DNA of 64,000 nt, taken from assembly GCF_002866925.1 (NCBI RefSeq), contig NZ_PKUQ01000001.1:1-64000 (forward strand), in the 5' to 3' direction. The translations under genes and the position numbers were made by a program. This DNA is from Cohaesibacter celericrescens. Lineage in GTDB: Bacteria; Pseudomonadota; Alphaproteobacteria; Rhizobiales; Cohaesibacteraceae. The notes under the pieces are model-generated. The model did not search any database, was not told where the DNA came from, and worked only from the letters and a program-made list of their open reading frames with translations. How positions within the stretch are numbered: the first letter of the stretch is position 1; each line of letters opens with the position of its first letter. Shown piece by piece: positions 27,290-36,921 of the stretch.

Positions 27290-28879
27290 TTATTTGATGT
27301 CGACACCGTAGAAGATGTGACCACCGAATGGGTCGATTCTATAATCAACAACTTTGGTGCTCACTGGTTCAAACACAACAGAGTGAGCGATGGTTGCCCA
27401 TGGGGCTTCACGTTTGAAGACAACCTGTGCTTCTTCATAAGCTTTGGTGCGCTCTTCCATGTTGGAGGTCGCTTTGGCTTTCAGCAGAAGCTCATCAAAC
27501 TCTTTGTTGCACCATTTTGCACGGTTTGCACCGGACTCAACCGCATCACAGCCGAGCAGAACATACATAAAGTTGTCTGGATCACCATTATCACCGGTCC
27601 AACCCAACAGCACTGTGTCATGTTCACCAGCGGATGAACGCTTGAGATATTCACCCCATTCGAAGGACACAATCTCAGCATCAACCCCAATTGCTTTCCA
27701 GTCAGCCTGGATCAACTCAGCCATTCTGCGAGCATTCGGGTTATAAGGACGCTGAACAGGCATCGCCCAGATGTTGGTTTTCATGCCTTCTTTGCCAGCT
27801 TCCGAAAGCAGTTTCTTCGCAGCTTCTGGATCATATGGATCGTCAACAACTTTATCGTTGTATGACCACATGGTGGGTGGAATCGGGTTCTTGGCAGCCG
27901 CACCAGCACCCTGGAACACAGCATCAAGAATGGCTTGTTTGTTGATAGCCATGTTCAGCGCTTTGCGCACACGAACGTCCTGGAACTTTTCTTTCTGGTT
28001 GTTGTAAGCCAGATATCCAACGTTCAGACCTTCCTGATGCATCAAGCTGATCGACTCGTCGCCTTCCATCGCTGTGATATCAGCAGGGTTAGGATAAGGC
28101 ATGACATGACATTCACCGGCTTTCATCTTCTGATAACGAACAGAAGCGTCAGGGGTGATCGAGAAGATCAAGTCGTCGATGGGCGCTTTACCAGCCCAAT
28201 AGTCAGGATTGGCTTTATAGCGGATAACAGCATCTTTTTGATAGGCAACCAACTGGAAAGGACCGGTACCCACTGGGTTCTGGTCGAACATTTCCAAATT
28301 GCCGGTTTTGGCGATCTGGTCCGCATATTCAGCAGAATGAACAGATGCAAAATCCATAGCCATGTTGGCAATGAAAGGAGCTTCCACTTTGCTGAGCACG
28401 AATTTTACGGTGTAGTCGTCAACTTTGACGATTTCGGTGATCAGGCTGTCCATGGACATACCACCGAAATATTCGTAAGTGCCGCCAGAAACCTTATTGT
28501 AAGGATGCTCGGCATCTTTTTGGCGCATGAAAGAGAAAATCACATCATCCGCATTGAAATCACGGCTAGGCGTGAAGTCTTTGGTGGTGTGGAATTTAAC
28601 GCCCTTACGCAAATGGAAGGTGTATTCCAAGCCATCTTCAGAAACGTCATAGCTTTCAGCCAGAGCAGGAATAATATTGGTTCCACCGCGCTCAAACTCA
28701 ACAAGTCGGTTAAAGATGTTTTTGGAAGACGCATCGAAAGTTGTACCAGAGGTGTAAAGCGCTGGAGTGAAACCTTCTGGGCTACCCTCTGAGCAGTATA
28801 CCAAAGTCTTGGCCTGCGCGGTGGCTGAAAGCACAACAGCCAAAGCGGTTGCAGCCAGTGTTTTGGAAAGCAACTTCAT
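27290..28879 (-). CDS. dppA: Dipeptide-binding periplasmic protein DppA
   Basis: A 529-aa family-5 solute-binding protein. Signal peptide about residues 1-23 (cleavage ...AQA-KT). The mature start 'KTLVYCSEGSPEGFTP' and segments such as 'YNKVSGGTYEYFGG', 'ITPDASVRYQKMKAGEC' and 'VMPYPNPADI' match E. coli DppA as I remember it, so dipeptide (and possibly heme or ALA) binding is likely. It is the first dpp gene, with a 291-base upstream region. Confidence 0.95.
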   Translation of the reverse strand: MKLLSKTLAATALAVVLSATAQAKTLVYCSEGSPEGFTPALYTSGTTFDASSKNIFNRLVEFERGGTNIIPALAESYDVSEDGLEYTFHLRKGVKFHTTKDFTPSRDFNADDVIFSFMRQKDAEHPYNKVSGGTYEYFGGMSMDSLITEIVKVDDYTVKFVLSKVEAPFIANMAMDFASVHSAEYADQIAKTGNLEMFDQNPVGTGPFQLVAYQKDAVIRYKANPDYWAGKAPIDDLIFSITPDASVRYQKMKAGECHVMPYPNPADITAMEGDESISLMHQEGLNVGYLAYNNQKEKFQDVRVRKALNMAINKQAILDAVFQGAGAAAKNPIPPTMWSYNDKVVDDPYDPEAAKKLLSEAGKEGMKTNIWAMPVQRPYNPNARRMAELIQADWKAIGVDAEIVSFEWGEYLKRSSAGEHDTVLLGWTGDNGDPDNFMYVLLGCDAVESGANRAKWCNKEFDELLLKAKATSNMEERTKAYEEAQVVFKREAPWATIAHSVVFEPVSTKVVDYRIDPFGGHIFYGVDIK

Positions 28880-29170
28880 TGTTTAAATCCCTCTCAAATC
28901 ATTATCGTTGTCTTGTTGCAAATAAGATCGCCGCCATCATGTCTCTTTGACTGATAGATTCTAACCATCTCACCTTTTGGGGCGTCGAGCATACACTCCC
29001 CCGACACCGCAAATTAGCACCGTCAAAGTCGAATACAATCCTGAATGAAAAGCAATCTCTTATTCAAAATAATGCACCCAATTTAGGATAAATTGTTCAA
29101 CTTTGTTTCGTTTACGAAAAATATTTAGGTATCTTTCGATTTCGGCGCAAATATCTACAAAAGCACCGGC
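28880..29170. other. Promoter region of dppA
   Basis: 291 bases, AT-rich in its distal half, between dppA and the end of the aminopeptidase gene. It must hold the dpp promoter. I could not single out a -35/-10 pair or an operator with confidence. Confidence 0.5.
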
Positions 29171-30985
29171 TCAACTCGGGGCCAACGCAAGAGTGTTCTT
29201 CTCGAGCCACATGAGCCGCTCACCGTCAAAATAGGGAGACATTTCTGCCCAGACCCGAGCATGATAATCATCGAACCATTGACGCTCCAAAGCGTCAAGC
29301 AAAGACACATCAATCATACTGCGCTGAATGGGAACCAACGTCAGATCTTCAAAGCCCATAAAGCCATTGTCACAGCGCTTGATCTTAACAAGATTTTCGA
29401 TACGAATCCCAAAGCGGTTTGCTTCATAATATCCCGGCTCATTGCTCACAATCATGCCCGGCTGCAGGTCATAGGGGCTGAATGGCTTGGCAATACGCTG
29501 CGGGCCCTCATGCACACACAGCACATGCCCAACGCCATGCCCCGTGCCGTGGTCATAATCCATGCCATGCTGCCACAGAGGCTGTCTGGCAATGGCATCG
29601 ATGTGATGGCCTTGTGTGCCATCTGGGAATGTCAGCATCGCCAGCCGAATATGCCCTTTCAGCACGAGGGTATAGGCTTTGCGTACCTCATCCGAGACAG
29701 GGGCAAAACAGACTGTGCGTGTCGCGTCCGTCGTACCGCATTCATACTGCCCCCCCGAATCCAGCAAAAACACTGAACTGCGCTTGAGCGGAGCATTGCT
29801 TTCCTCTGTCACACTATAGTGACACATGGCCCCGTTGCTGTCAGATGCAGCAATGGTCGCAAAGCTGAGCTCGCGAAACCCTTCAATTTGTTTTCGCTCA
29901 GACAGAATGCGCTGAACCACGTCCATTTCCGAAATGGGGTCGCCTGCTCGATCTCGGTTTTCCACGTCCGTATCCAACCAATAGAGTGTGTTAATCCATG
30001 CAACGGAATCCGCCTTGCAAGCATTAGCCATACCTTCCAGCTCAATCCGGTTTTTGATGGATTTTGCCAGCGCAATCGGCCCACGCTCCAGCAAAACGAC
30101 ACCACCAGCATTGGTAACCATCTGGTTCGCCGCATAGGGAGCAAAATCGGGGTCAATCAACACCCGCTGTGACGGCTTGACCAATTGCCCAAGTTTAGTC
30201 AGAAAATCCTCAGGCGGAAGAATATGAACATCGTCCAGTCCAAAACCATCGCTGCCATGAGGGAACTTCTCTGACGAGACAAACCAGAAGATCTGCCCTT
30301 CCTTGCTGATCACTGCAAATGAATGCGGCACAGGATTGAATGGCACATCTGTCGCCCGCACATTAAACAGCCACGCTAGCCCGTCGGGTTGGGTTTCCAC
30401 CAGCCAGTCACAGCCTTTGGCCTTTAAAGTCTCCGCAATCTGCTGACGCTTCTGGATAAAAGGCACGCCGGCATATTGTGCAGACATGCGGGTTATCTCC
30501 GATGCCGGTTTGGGAGGCTGGTCCCGCCAGAGACCATCGATGAGATTTTCCTCAATCGGGCATAGTTGGGCCTGTGCCGCTTCAGCACCTCCCTCAAACC
30601 GCTTCACCCAGCTGGTCGGCAGCAGCATGGCATCAAAGCCAACCCGCCATCCCGACCGAGCATGGGCCTGCAGCCAACATTCCAATGGCCCGTCAAATAG
30701 ATGCTCATAGGAAAATATCTCTGCCGGAGTCTGTTCGCGCACCTGTACGCTATAGCGGCCATCGACGAATAAAATCGCTTCGTCCTGTGTAATCAACGCC
30801 AGACCGGCAGATCCCGTAAATCCGGTTAGCCACGCAAGGCGTTCATCATGAGGGGCGCAATATTCGCCCTGATGCGCATCGAAACGCGGCACAATATAGG
30901 CATCCAGCCCATGCTCCACCAACGACGAGCGCAAACCAGCCAGCCGTTGAATAATAGTTGAAACATCACCGATCGCCTTTGCCAT
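29171..30985 (-). CDS. M24-family Xaa-Pro aminopeptidase
   Basis: A 604-aa cytosolic metallopeptidase removing N-terminal residues before proline, of the longer (about 600 aa) aminopeptidase P type with two creatinase-like N-terminal domains and a C-terminal pita-bread domain. Metal ligands appear as Asp in 'FLLDSGGQYECGTTDATRTV', His in 'DHGTGHGVGHVLCVHEGP', Glu in 'SNEPGYYE' and Glu in 'RIENLVKI'. ATG at 30985 (MAKAIGD) follows AGGGAGA by seven bases; the frame extends further but without support. It could act on peptides imported by the adjacent dpp system (inference). Confidence 0.92.
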   Translation of the reverse strand: MAKAIGDVSTIIQRLAGLRSSLVEHGLDAYIVPRFDAHQGEYCAPHDERLAWLTGFTGSAGLALITQDEAILFVDGRYSVQVREQTPAEIFSYEHLFDGPLECWLQAHARSGWRVGFDAMLLPTSWVKRFEGGAEAAQAQLCPIEENLIDGLWRDQPPKPASEITRMSAQYAGVPFIQKRQQIAETLKAKGCDWLVETQPDGLAWLFNVRATDVPFNPVPHSFAVISKEGQIFWFVSSEKFPHGSDGFGLDDVHILPPEDFLTKLGQLVKPSQRVLIDPDFAPYAANQMVTNAGGVVLLERGPIALAKSIKNRIELEGMANACKADSVAWINTLYWLDTDVENRDRAGDPISEMDVVQRILSERKQIEGFRELSFATIAASDSNGAMCHYSVTEESNAPLKRSSVFLLDSGGQYECGTTDATRTVCFAPVSDEVRKAYTLVLKGHIRLAMLTFPDGTQGHHIDAIARQPLWQHGMDYDHGTGHGVGHVLCVHEGPQRIAKPFSPYDLQPGMIVSNEPGYYEANRFGIRIENLVKIKRCDNGFMGFEDLTLVPIQRSMIDVSLLDALERQWFDDYHARVWAEMSPYFDGERLMWLEKNTLALAPS

Positions 30986-31038
30986 CAAAGTCTCCCTAGT
31001 TACGCAATCCACAGCGATGGGCCGACAGTGATTGCAAA

Positions 31039-31079
31039 ATCCATACGCCTCCTTTGCATGAAAAGGAGGCGTATGGATC
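31039..31079 (-). terminator. Terminator after aldehyde dehydrogenase
   Basis: A 15-bp stem, TCCATACGCCTCCTTT against AAAGGAGGCGTATGGA, lies just after the aldehyde dehydrogenase stop; the minus strand continues with a short TTTT. Confidence 0.75.
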
Positions 31080-31093
31080 AATTAATATCACTT

Positions 31094-32536
31094 TCAACCG
31101 GCAAAACTATAAGCAGTTTTCACAGTTGTATAAAATTCTGCCGCATAACGGCCCTGTTCTCGCGATCCATAAGACGAGCCTTTGCGACCACCGAATGGTA
31201 CATGATAATCGACACCAGCCGTTGGCAAATTGACCATAACCATGCCCACCTCGGAACGACGTTTGAACTCCCGCGCATATTTGAGACTAGCGGTACAAAT
31301 GCCGGCAGACAGGCCGAATTCGGTATCATTGGACAGCGTCAACGCTTCGTCAAAATCCGAGACCTTGATAACACTGGCGCATGGCCCGAAGATCTCTTCA
31401 CGGCAAACACGCATTTGATTATGTGCATTCACGAACAATGCCGGACGTTGATAAAAGCCTTCCGTTTTGCCATTGACTTGTTCGCCACCGAACACCTCTG
31501 CCCCTTCATGCGCAGCCAGAGCCACATAATCCAGATTGCTCGCCATTTGAGCGGCTGAAACAACGGGCCCGATCTGGGTGGCAAGGTCGCAGGCATCGCC
31601 AACCACAAGGCCAGACATGGCGGCTTGAAGCTTCTCGACAAAGGCATCATGAATGCCGCTCTGAACGATCAACCGCGACGACGCCGTGCAGCGCTGACCG
31701 GTAGAGAAGAACGCACCATTGAGACAAGCACCGACAGCAATATCCAGGTCAGCGTCATCCATGACCACCATGGGATTTTTACCGCCCATTTCCAACTGGA
31801 CCTTTTTAAGCCCCTTTGCCGCTTCCACAGCAATGCCACGGCCAACAGGCACCGAGCCAGTGAAGGAAATCGCGTTGATGTCAGGATGTGCCAACATCGC
31901 GTTGCCCACCACAGAGCCGCGGCCCATGACAAGATTGAACACACCGGCAGGACACCCCGCTTCGGCAAGGATCTCGGCCAGGGCATGGCCGCACCCTGGG
32001 GTCAAATCAGCTGGCTTGAACACAACCGTATTGCCATAACAAAGCGCGGGAGCGATTTTCCACGCAGGAATAGCAATGGGGAAATTCCAAGGCGTGATCA
32101 AACCGACCACCCCTACAGGCTCGCGGGTCACATCAACATCAACATCTGGGCGCACAGAGGCCAAAACATCACCGGCGTTTCGCAAGGCTTCTCCAGAGAA
32201 GAATTTAAACACTTGCGCTGCGCGCACGGTTTCGCCGATACCTTCAGCGATGGTTTTCCCCTCTTCGCGGGCAAGCAACAGCCCAAGCTCTTCCTTGCGG
32301 GTCATAATGATATTACCAACCCGCTCAAGCAAATCCGCTCGCACTTGCGGCGATATCATCGACCAACTTTTCAAGGCTTCTTTTGCTGCGACAACCGCTT
32401 GGCCCACATCGTCAGTGCTGGCCCGCGCATACAGCCCGATCAGGTCTTCAACATTGGACGGGTTGCGATTTTCGTTAAAATCGGAGCCACCGACCCAGCG
32501 CCCCCCGATGAGATTCTCATAAACTTTATCCGCCAC
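31094..32536 (-). CDS. NAD(P)-dependent aldehyde dehydrogenase
   Basis: A 480-aa aldehyde dehydrogenase. Cofactor and catalytic motifs are 'LITPWNFPIAIPAWK', 'ISFTGSVPVGRGIA', the general-base Glu in 'VQLEMGGKNPMVV' and the nucleophilic Cys in 'FSTGQRCTASSR'; the end 'VPFGGRKGSSYGSREQG' is typical. It resembles alpha-ketoglutarate semialdehyde dehydrogenases ('NPSNVEDLIGLYARAS'), but the substrate is not proven. Start taken as the GTG at 32536 with GGGAG seven bases upstream; a TTG ten codons earlier lacks a site. Confidence 0.88.
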   Translation of the reverse strand: MADKVYENLIGGRWVGGSDFNENRNPSNVEDLIGLYARASTDDVGQAVVAAKEALKSWSMISPQVRADLLERVGNIIMTRKEELGLLLAREEGKTIAEGIGETVRAAQVFKFFSGEALRNAGDVLASVRPDVDVDVTREPVGVVGLITPWNFPIAIPAWKIAPALCYGNTVVFKPADLTPGCGHALAEILAEAGCPAGVFNLVMGRGSVVGNAMLAHPDINAISFTGSVPVGRGIAVEAAKGLKKVQLEMGGKNPMVVMDDADLDIAVGACLNGAFFSTGQRCTASSRLIVQSGIHDAFVEKLQAAMSGLVVGDACDLATQIGPVVSAAQMASNLDYVALAAHEGAEVFGGEQVNGKTEGFYQRPALFVNAHNQMRVCREEIFGPCASVIKVSDFDEALTLSNDTEFGLSAGICTASLKYAREFKRRSEVGMVMVNLPTAGVDYHVPFGGRKGSSYGSREQGRYAAEFYTTVKTAYSFAG

Positions 32537-32695
32537 GGCACTCTCCCGATATTTTTTTGGATACAATATATTATGCTAACAGATTTTACAGGCGAAACAA
32601 GAAGGATTGCGCCGATGCAGCTTTAATCTTCAGTTCGCAAGCAACCTGCCGCCCTCCCCAGCAAGAACGGTGTGGGGACAGCGTATTATGCAGAC

Positions 32696-32743
32696 AAACA
32701 AAAAAAGCGCATGAGAGTATCTTGCATACCCTCATGCGCTTTG
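32696..32743 (-). terminator. Terminator after the RHH gene
   Basis: On the minus strand AAAGCGCATGAG and CTCATGCGCTTT pair and are followed by TTTTTTTG, 50 bases after the RHH stop. Confidence 0.85.
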
Positions 32744-32790
32744 CTCATCTTGACCACAGGATCGTCGTTATGCCGCCCCTGCACCAACCA

Positions 32791-33165
32791 TTATTTCACC
32801 AATTGCAAATGTTGTTGTGCCCAGCCCCCGCGTTCTTTTTCCAAAATACGTTCTGCATCCAGAGACTTAATTGAAACACCCTTGTCCTGCGGCACATCAC
32901 CTGACAATTGCAAACTCAAAAATCGACCACAACAAACCCGCAAAAAACTGGTGAAGTTGCCCAGATTATGTTCGGCCTCAATGGCTTCATAATAAAGGGT
33001 TGTGATCAATTGAGTGACGCTCAATCCATCACGCAGAGCAACATCCTCCAAAACGTGCCAGAAAAAAGATTCCAGCCGAATGGATGTCACCATTCGGTCA
33101 ATGCGCAAAGAACGGGTCTCGCACTCCCACATGGATGCACTTGACCCGATAAACAAACGACACAT
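32791..33165 (-). CDS. Ribbon-helix-helix domain protein
   Basis: A 124-aa protein. The central part 'RSLRIDRMVTSIRLESFFW' followed by 'VLEDVALRDGLSVTQLITTLYYEA' is the ribbon-helix-helix fold of the RHH_4 type common in Alphaproteobacteria; the strand likely contacts DNA and the protein dimerises. 'LGNFTSFLRVCCGRFL' after it is also conserved in that family. ATG at 33165 (MCRLFIG) has GGGAGGA upstream, which decides the start over longer frames. Targets unknown; single gene. Confidence 0.78.
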   Translation of the reverse strand: MCRLFIGSSASMWECETRSLRIDRMVTSIRLESFFWHVLEDVALRDGLSVTQLITTLYYEAIEAEHNLGNFTSFLRVCCGRFLSLQLSGDVPQDKGVSIKSLDAERILEKERGGWAQQHLQLVK

Positions 33166-33278
33166 GACTTCCTCCCCTCTTTTATTATGAATGAGACCAT
33201 TCATCCTGAGCCAAACGATTAGCCCGCCTGACCAGCACATCTTCATACGCCCTTATGGAACAGGATGCCCCCATCCCA

Positions 33279-33857
33279 TCATGTTTCTATCTTGGTGCCC
33301 AGAACAGCCAAAAATTGTGCAATCCAAGCTGGATGTGCGGGCCATGCAGGAGCAGAAACCAAATTGCCATCCGTCACAGCCCCGTCAATGGCGATGTCAG
33401 CATAGATTCCACCAGCCAGCTCCACCTCGGGTTTACACGCAGGATAAGCACTGCAGGTGCGCCCTTCAAGCACCCGTGCGCCTGCCAGCAATTGCGCACC
33501 ATGGCAAATGGAGGCGACTGGCTTGTTTGTAGCAAAAAAATGCTGAACCAATGCCAAGACGCTTGCGTTCAAACGCAAATATTCAGGTGCACGTCCACCT
33601 GCAATCACCAATGCATCAAAGTCCTCGGCCTTGATGTCATTGAATGTGCCGTTCAGCGCAAAGTTATGGCCAGGCTTTTCGCTGTAGGTTTGGTCGCCCT
33701 CAAAGTCATGAATGGCTGTGGCGACAGTCTCGCCAGCTTTTTTGTCAGGGCAAACGGCGATCACATCATGACCAACGGCCAGCAGAGCCTGAAACGGCAC
33801 CATGATCTCGTAATCTTCACCGAAGTCACCGGTCAGTAGCAAAATCTTCTTCGACAT
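33279..33857 (-). CDS. DJ-1/PfpI-family protein
   Basis: A 192-aa protein of the class-I glutamine-amidotransferase-like fold. The nucleophile elbow '[16 protein letters not shown]' has Cys118 preceded by the family's strand, and '[20 protein letters not shown]' gives the conserved acidic residue (Glu14 or Glu17) near the Cys. Such proteins are glyoxalase III, deglycase-like or protease-like; the exact chemistry is not predictable. Start ATG at 33857 follows GGGAGGA. Probably a stand-alone stress gene. Confidence 0.85.
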   Translation of the reverse strand: MSKKILLLTGDFGEDYEIMVPFQALLAVGHDVIAVCPDKKAGETVATAIHDFEGDQTYSEKPGHNFALNGTFNDIKAEDFDALVIAGGRAPEYLRLNASVLALVQHFFATNKPVASICHGAQLLAGARVLEGRTCSAYPACKPEVELAGGIYADIAIDGAVTDGNLVSAPAWPAHPAWIAQFLAVLGTKIET

Positions 33858-33928
33858 GTTGAATCCTCCCATTAAACATAGGAGCAAAGCATGACACGTC
33901 AGACCTCTATCTAGGTATTATCCCTATA

Positions 33929-34498
33929 CTACAGCCGCAGCAACAGGGATTGCGCAAGGATCATGAGGCGCGGGCACTGGATAGCGCCTCTTTGGTACCA
34001 GTCTTTCAATTCGGCAATGGTAACTTCAACCACTTCAATATCTTCGTCTTCATCCTGCTGTCGCAGATCCGGTCGATATTGCCCCGCGACATAGCGCGCC
34101 AAGAACAAATGCGCCTTCTCCGTCAAACGGGCAGGACAAACAAAGAGAGTGGAAACAGAGGTCAATTCCGACAGTATAACGCCCATTTCCTCCATTGCCT
34201 CACGATGACAGGCGCTCTCGATTGACGCATCTTCCGCCTCGATGCCACCAGCGCACGCTTCAACAATGATGCTTTTGTTCCGAAGGAACACTGCGGGCCG
34301 CAGTTGCCGGACAAGCAATACCGTGCCTGCATCATAGTCGACGGGCAAGACAGCGATGGAATCCCCATCAGACCAAATCGGCTCCTCCGTCACATGTTCG
34401 CGTCCATCGTTATGCTTGGTTTTAACGGAGACGATATCAAGTGTACCCTTACCTTCAAAAACAGTCTCGCTCGACAATAATTCATAAGAAACAGACAT
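33929..34498 (-). CDS. Nudix hydrolase, ADP-sugar pyrophosphatase type
   Basis: A 189-aa Nudix protein. The Nudix box lies at about residues 84-107: 'GGIEAEDASIESACHREAM' followed by 'EEMG', matching GX5EX7REUXEEXGU, with the Mg-binding Glu residues. The fold and length resemble ADP-ribose pyrophosphatase (NudF) and GDP-mannose hydrolase (NudK), with 'RQLRPAVFLRN' before the box. Likely cleaves a nucleoside diphosphate sugar to NMP and sugar phosphate. GAGGA precedes the ATG. Confidence 0.88.
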   Translation of the reverse strand: MSVSYELLSSETVFEGKGTLDIVSVKTKHNDGREHVTEEPIWSDGDSIAVLPVDYDAGTVLLVRQLRPAVFLRNKSIIVEACAGGIEAEDASIESACHREAMEEMGVILSELTSVSTLFVCPARLTEKAHLFLARYVAGQYRPDLRQQDEDEDIEVVEVTIAELKDWYQRGAIQCPRLMILAQSLLLRL

Positions 34499-34826
34499 GG
34501 CATCCTCGGGAAATGAATCAAAAAAAGCAGTTTAATCGGCCGAATATATAATTACAGCACCTAAGCGCTGTAGCACTTATCTTGAGTACCGCCCAATGCA
34601 ATCCCAAACAACAGCTCCCCAGAATAAATGACACCCCATAGATCGCCGAAATAGCATAAACGGCAACCCCGGACATCGTTCTGTCTGACAAGGGTTAGCG
34701 CGCCTTAGCAGAAACCTTTGCATCCAGCCTAACTTGACCCTCCTCATTGGAATATCCACTTATCCGTGCTACTTCACAACCCGGGCCACAAAAAGTGGCG
34801 AGTTCCAAATAAGACGGACAATACAA
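34499..34826. other. Intergenic region between Nudix and NAD kinase
   Basis: 328 bases between divergent genes. It includes a small TACAGC/GCTGTA hairpin (34553-34572) without a T tract. No supported gene or clear promoter pair is seen. Confidence 0.5.
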
Positions 34827-35600
34827 ATGTCACGGCCATTCGAGAATATCGCCTTCATTTCAAGCACAACGGAAGAGACCGTGTTAGTCCGGCAAAAACT
34901 GGCTCATCGCTTTGGGTCAGTACCTCCTGATGAGGCCGACGTGATCGTCGCTCTGGGGGGCGATGGCCTCATGTTGCAAACCCTGCATCGCCACATGAAC
35001 AGCACGATCCCCATATACGGTATGAATTGCGGGTCGATCGGCTTCCTCATGAATGAATATGGCGAAGATGGGTTGATTGAACGCCTGGAAAACGCAGAAT
35101 TATCCGAGATCCGGCCCCTGCATATGTCCGCCACCACATCTGACGGAAAAATACATGAAGCCCTCGCGATCAACGAGATATCCGTCTTCAGACAGACCGC
35201 ACAAGCGGCCAAATTGGAGATTCAAATTGACGACAAGGTACGGATGGAAGAATTGATCTGTGACGGAGCTCTAGTGGCAACGCCCACGGGCAGCACCGCC
35301 TATAATCTCTCTGCTCACGGCCCAATCCTACCGATTGATTCGCCTCTGCTGGCTCTAACGCCCATCAGCCCGTTTCGACCACGCCACTGGCGCGGTGCAT
35401 TGCTTGCCAACTCAGCCAAGGTTAAACTGGTTGTCAAAGAACCAAACAAGCGCCCACTCAGTGCAGTCGCGGACCACACAGAAATAAGATCTGTCTTGGA
35501 AGTTGAAATCCGCGAGGATACCGAAAACTCTTGCATTATCATGTTCGATCCCGAACACGGTTGGGCGGAACGCATTTTGACTGAACAATTTCGATATTGA
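34827..35600 (+). CDS. nadK: NAD kinase
   Basis: A 257-aa ATP-NAD kinase making NADP. Motifs are '[14 protein letters not shown]' (GGDG) and '[13 protein letters not shown]' (NAD binding), then 'AINEISVFR' and '[20 protein letters not shown]' with the conserved catalytic region. The start at MSRPFEN (34827) has GGA nine bases upstream and matches the short alphaproteobacterial form; 31 codons upstream are open but unlike the family. It is followed by a separate signalling cluster. Confidence 0.95.
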   Translation: MSRPFENIAFISSTTEETVLVRQKLAHRFGSVPPDEADVIVALGGDGLMLQTLHRHMNSTIPIYGMNCGSIGFLMNEYGEDGLIERLENAELSEIRPLHMSATTSDGKIHEALAINEISVFRQTAQAAKLEIQIDDKVRMEELICDGALVATPTGSTAYNLSAHGPILPIDSPLLALTPISPFRPRHWRGALLANSAKVKLVVKEPNKRPLSAVADHTEIRSVLEVEIREDTENSCIIMFDPEHGWAERILTEQFRY

Positions 35601-35758
35601 CGAAAACTACAATTATTCAAATCACAACGCGTTTTATGTAATCACTTATATGAAAGCCTTCCTTAACTGACCTTCATCTATCATAGTCCTTTGTATCGCA
35701 TGCTTTTGATCTCGCATGAGACCACAAAGCGAGAAAGCCTTGTTTGGGACTAAATGAA

Positions 35759-36262
35759 GTGATCAACGTCGACCTCTCACAACTGCGTTTCCTAATCATA
35801 GAAGACAATACACATATGCGCCGTGTTATTCGAACTTTGATCAATGGTTTTGGAGCAAGGGAAGTCGCAGAGGCAGAAGATGGCGCAGCAGGCTTGGAAC
35901 TTTTCCAGACCACGGCTCCCGACATCGTCATCACCGATTGGTTCATGCCTATTTTTAGCGGCATCGAACTAACGCGTGCGATGCGTAGTGCGAAAACTTC
36001 GATAAATCCGACCGTTCCAATCATTATGTTGACGGGCCATTCGGAAAAGAAAAGAGTATTGGAAGCCCGCGATGTGGGTGTAACGGAATTTCTTTGTAAG
36101 CCCATTTCCGCCAAAGCACTCTATGCCCGAGTGGCATCCAGTGTAATCAACCAGCGCCCTTTTATAAAAGCAGCTGCATTTTACGGCCCGGATCGCCGAC
36201 GGTTTGCAAATCCGTTGTATAAAGGGGCCGAGAGAAGAGCAACGGATTCTTCAGACGATTAA
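35759..36262 (+). CDS. Stand-alone receiver-domain response regulator
   Basis: A 167-aa CheY-like protein. Receiver domain: acidic pair in 'FLIIEDNTHMRR', phosphoacceptor Asp60 in 'PDIVITDWFMPI', Thr/Ser in 'IIMLTGHS' and Lys in 'FLCKPISAKALYAR'. A short C-terminal tail has 'GPDRRRFANPLYKGAERR', a motif I associate with alphaproteobacterial regulators linked to PilZ or flagellar control. No output DNA-binding domain. GTG start at 35759 fits family length; a TTG at 35744 is an alternative. The Hpt-like gene follows by 87 bases. Confidence 0.85.
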   Translation: MINVDLSQLRFLIIEDNTHMRRVIRTLINGFGAREVAEAEDGAAGLELFQTTAPDIVITDWFMPIFSGIELTRAMRSAKTSINPTVPIIMLTGHSEKKRVLEARDVGVTEFLCKPISAKALYARVASSVINQRPFIKAAAFYGPDRRRFANPLYKGAERRATDSSDD

Positions 36263-36349
36263 AACCGTCTGGCAATAAGGCAAACTGAAAGCATCTCGTG
36301 ATTTTAGTTCACAGGGCTAGATCAAGAGAAGCAAGCAGAGGATCAACAC

Positions 36350-36844
36350 ATGGCCGACTATGAGATCGTAAAGCCAACAGTCGACTTGCGCAGAAAAGTC
36401 AAAGTGTTGCCCGGCAGTAGCGACTTTGATCCTGTTGCCAAGGCAGAACAAGCATTGCAACGGCTGTCTGTCAATTTTGACGGCTGGATGAAAGAGGAAG
36501 TCGGCAAGCTGCAAATGGCTTGGGACAATCTGAGTGAGCAAGGTCTGAGCGAAGAAACCCTCAAACGACTTTTCCTCGTCGCCCACGATATCAGAGGACA
36601 GGCCCATACTATGAAATATCCAATTGCGGGAGCGATTGCAGGTACGCTCTGCGATCTTATCGAGCAAGTGCCAAATCGAGCCGCTTTGCCCAAGGATATT
36701 TTGCAAAAACACGTGCAAGCGATCGCCGCCATTGTCAACGAAGGTGCACGCGAAGAAGACAATGTGCTTGGCAAAACCCTTGCAAAAGAATTGAGCGGCA
36801 TCTCGGCTGAAATCATCGAGAAAGTCGGCGAGAAACAAGAATAA
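36350..36844 (+). CDS. Hpt-domain phosphotransfer protein
   Basis: A 164-aa all-helical protein. 'LFLVAHDIRGQAHTMKYP' has His79 at the position of the phosphorylated His in Hpt domains (HxxRGQ in place of HxLKG). It could take a phosphoryl group from a hybrid kinase and pass it to the receiver encoded just upstream. AGAGGA lies eight bases before the ATG. The Hpt call rests on the His motif and helical pattern. Confidence 0.75.
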   Translation: MADYEIVKPTVDLRRKVKVLPGSSDFDPVAKAEQALQRLSVNFDGWMKEEVGKLQMAWDNLSEQGLSEETLKRLFLVAHDIRGQAHTMKYPIAGAIAGTLCDLIEQVPNRAALPKDILQKHVQAIAAIVNEGAREEDNVLGKTLAKELSGISAEIIEKVGEKQE

Positions 36845-36921
36845 GAAAAGTCCGCGCGGTCTGTCTCCCCCTGACAACCTCAAGGCGCTCGGTCGACACT
36901 AAAACAAGAAGGCATCGCTCT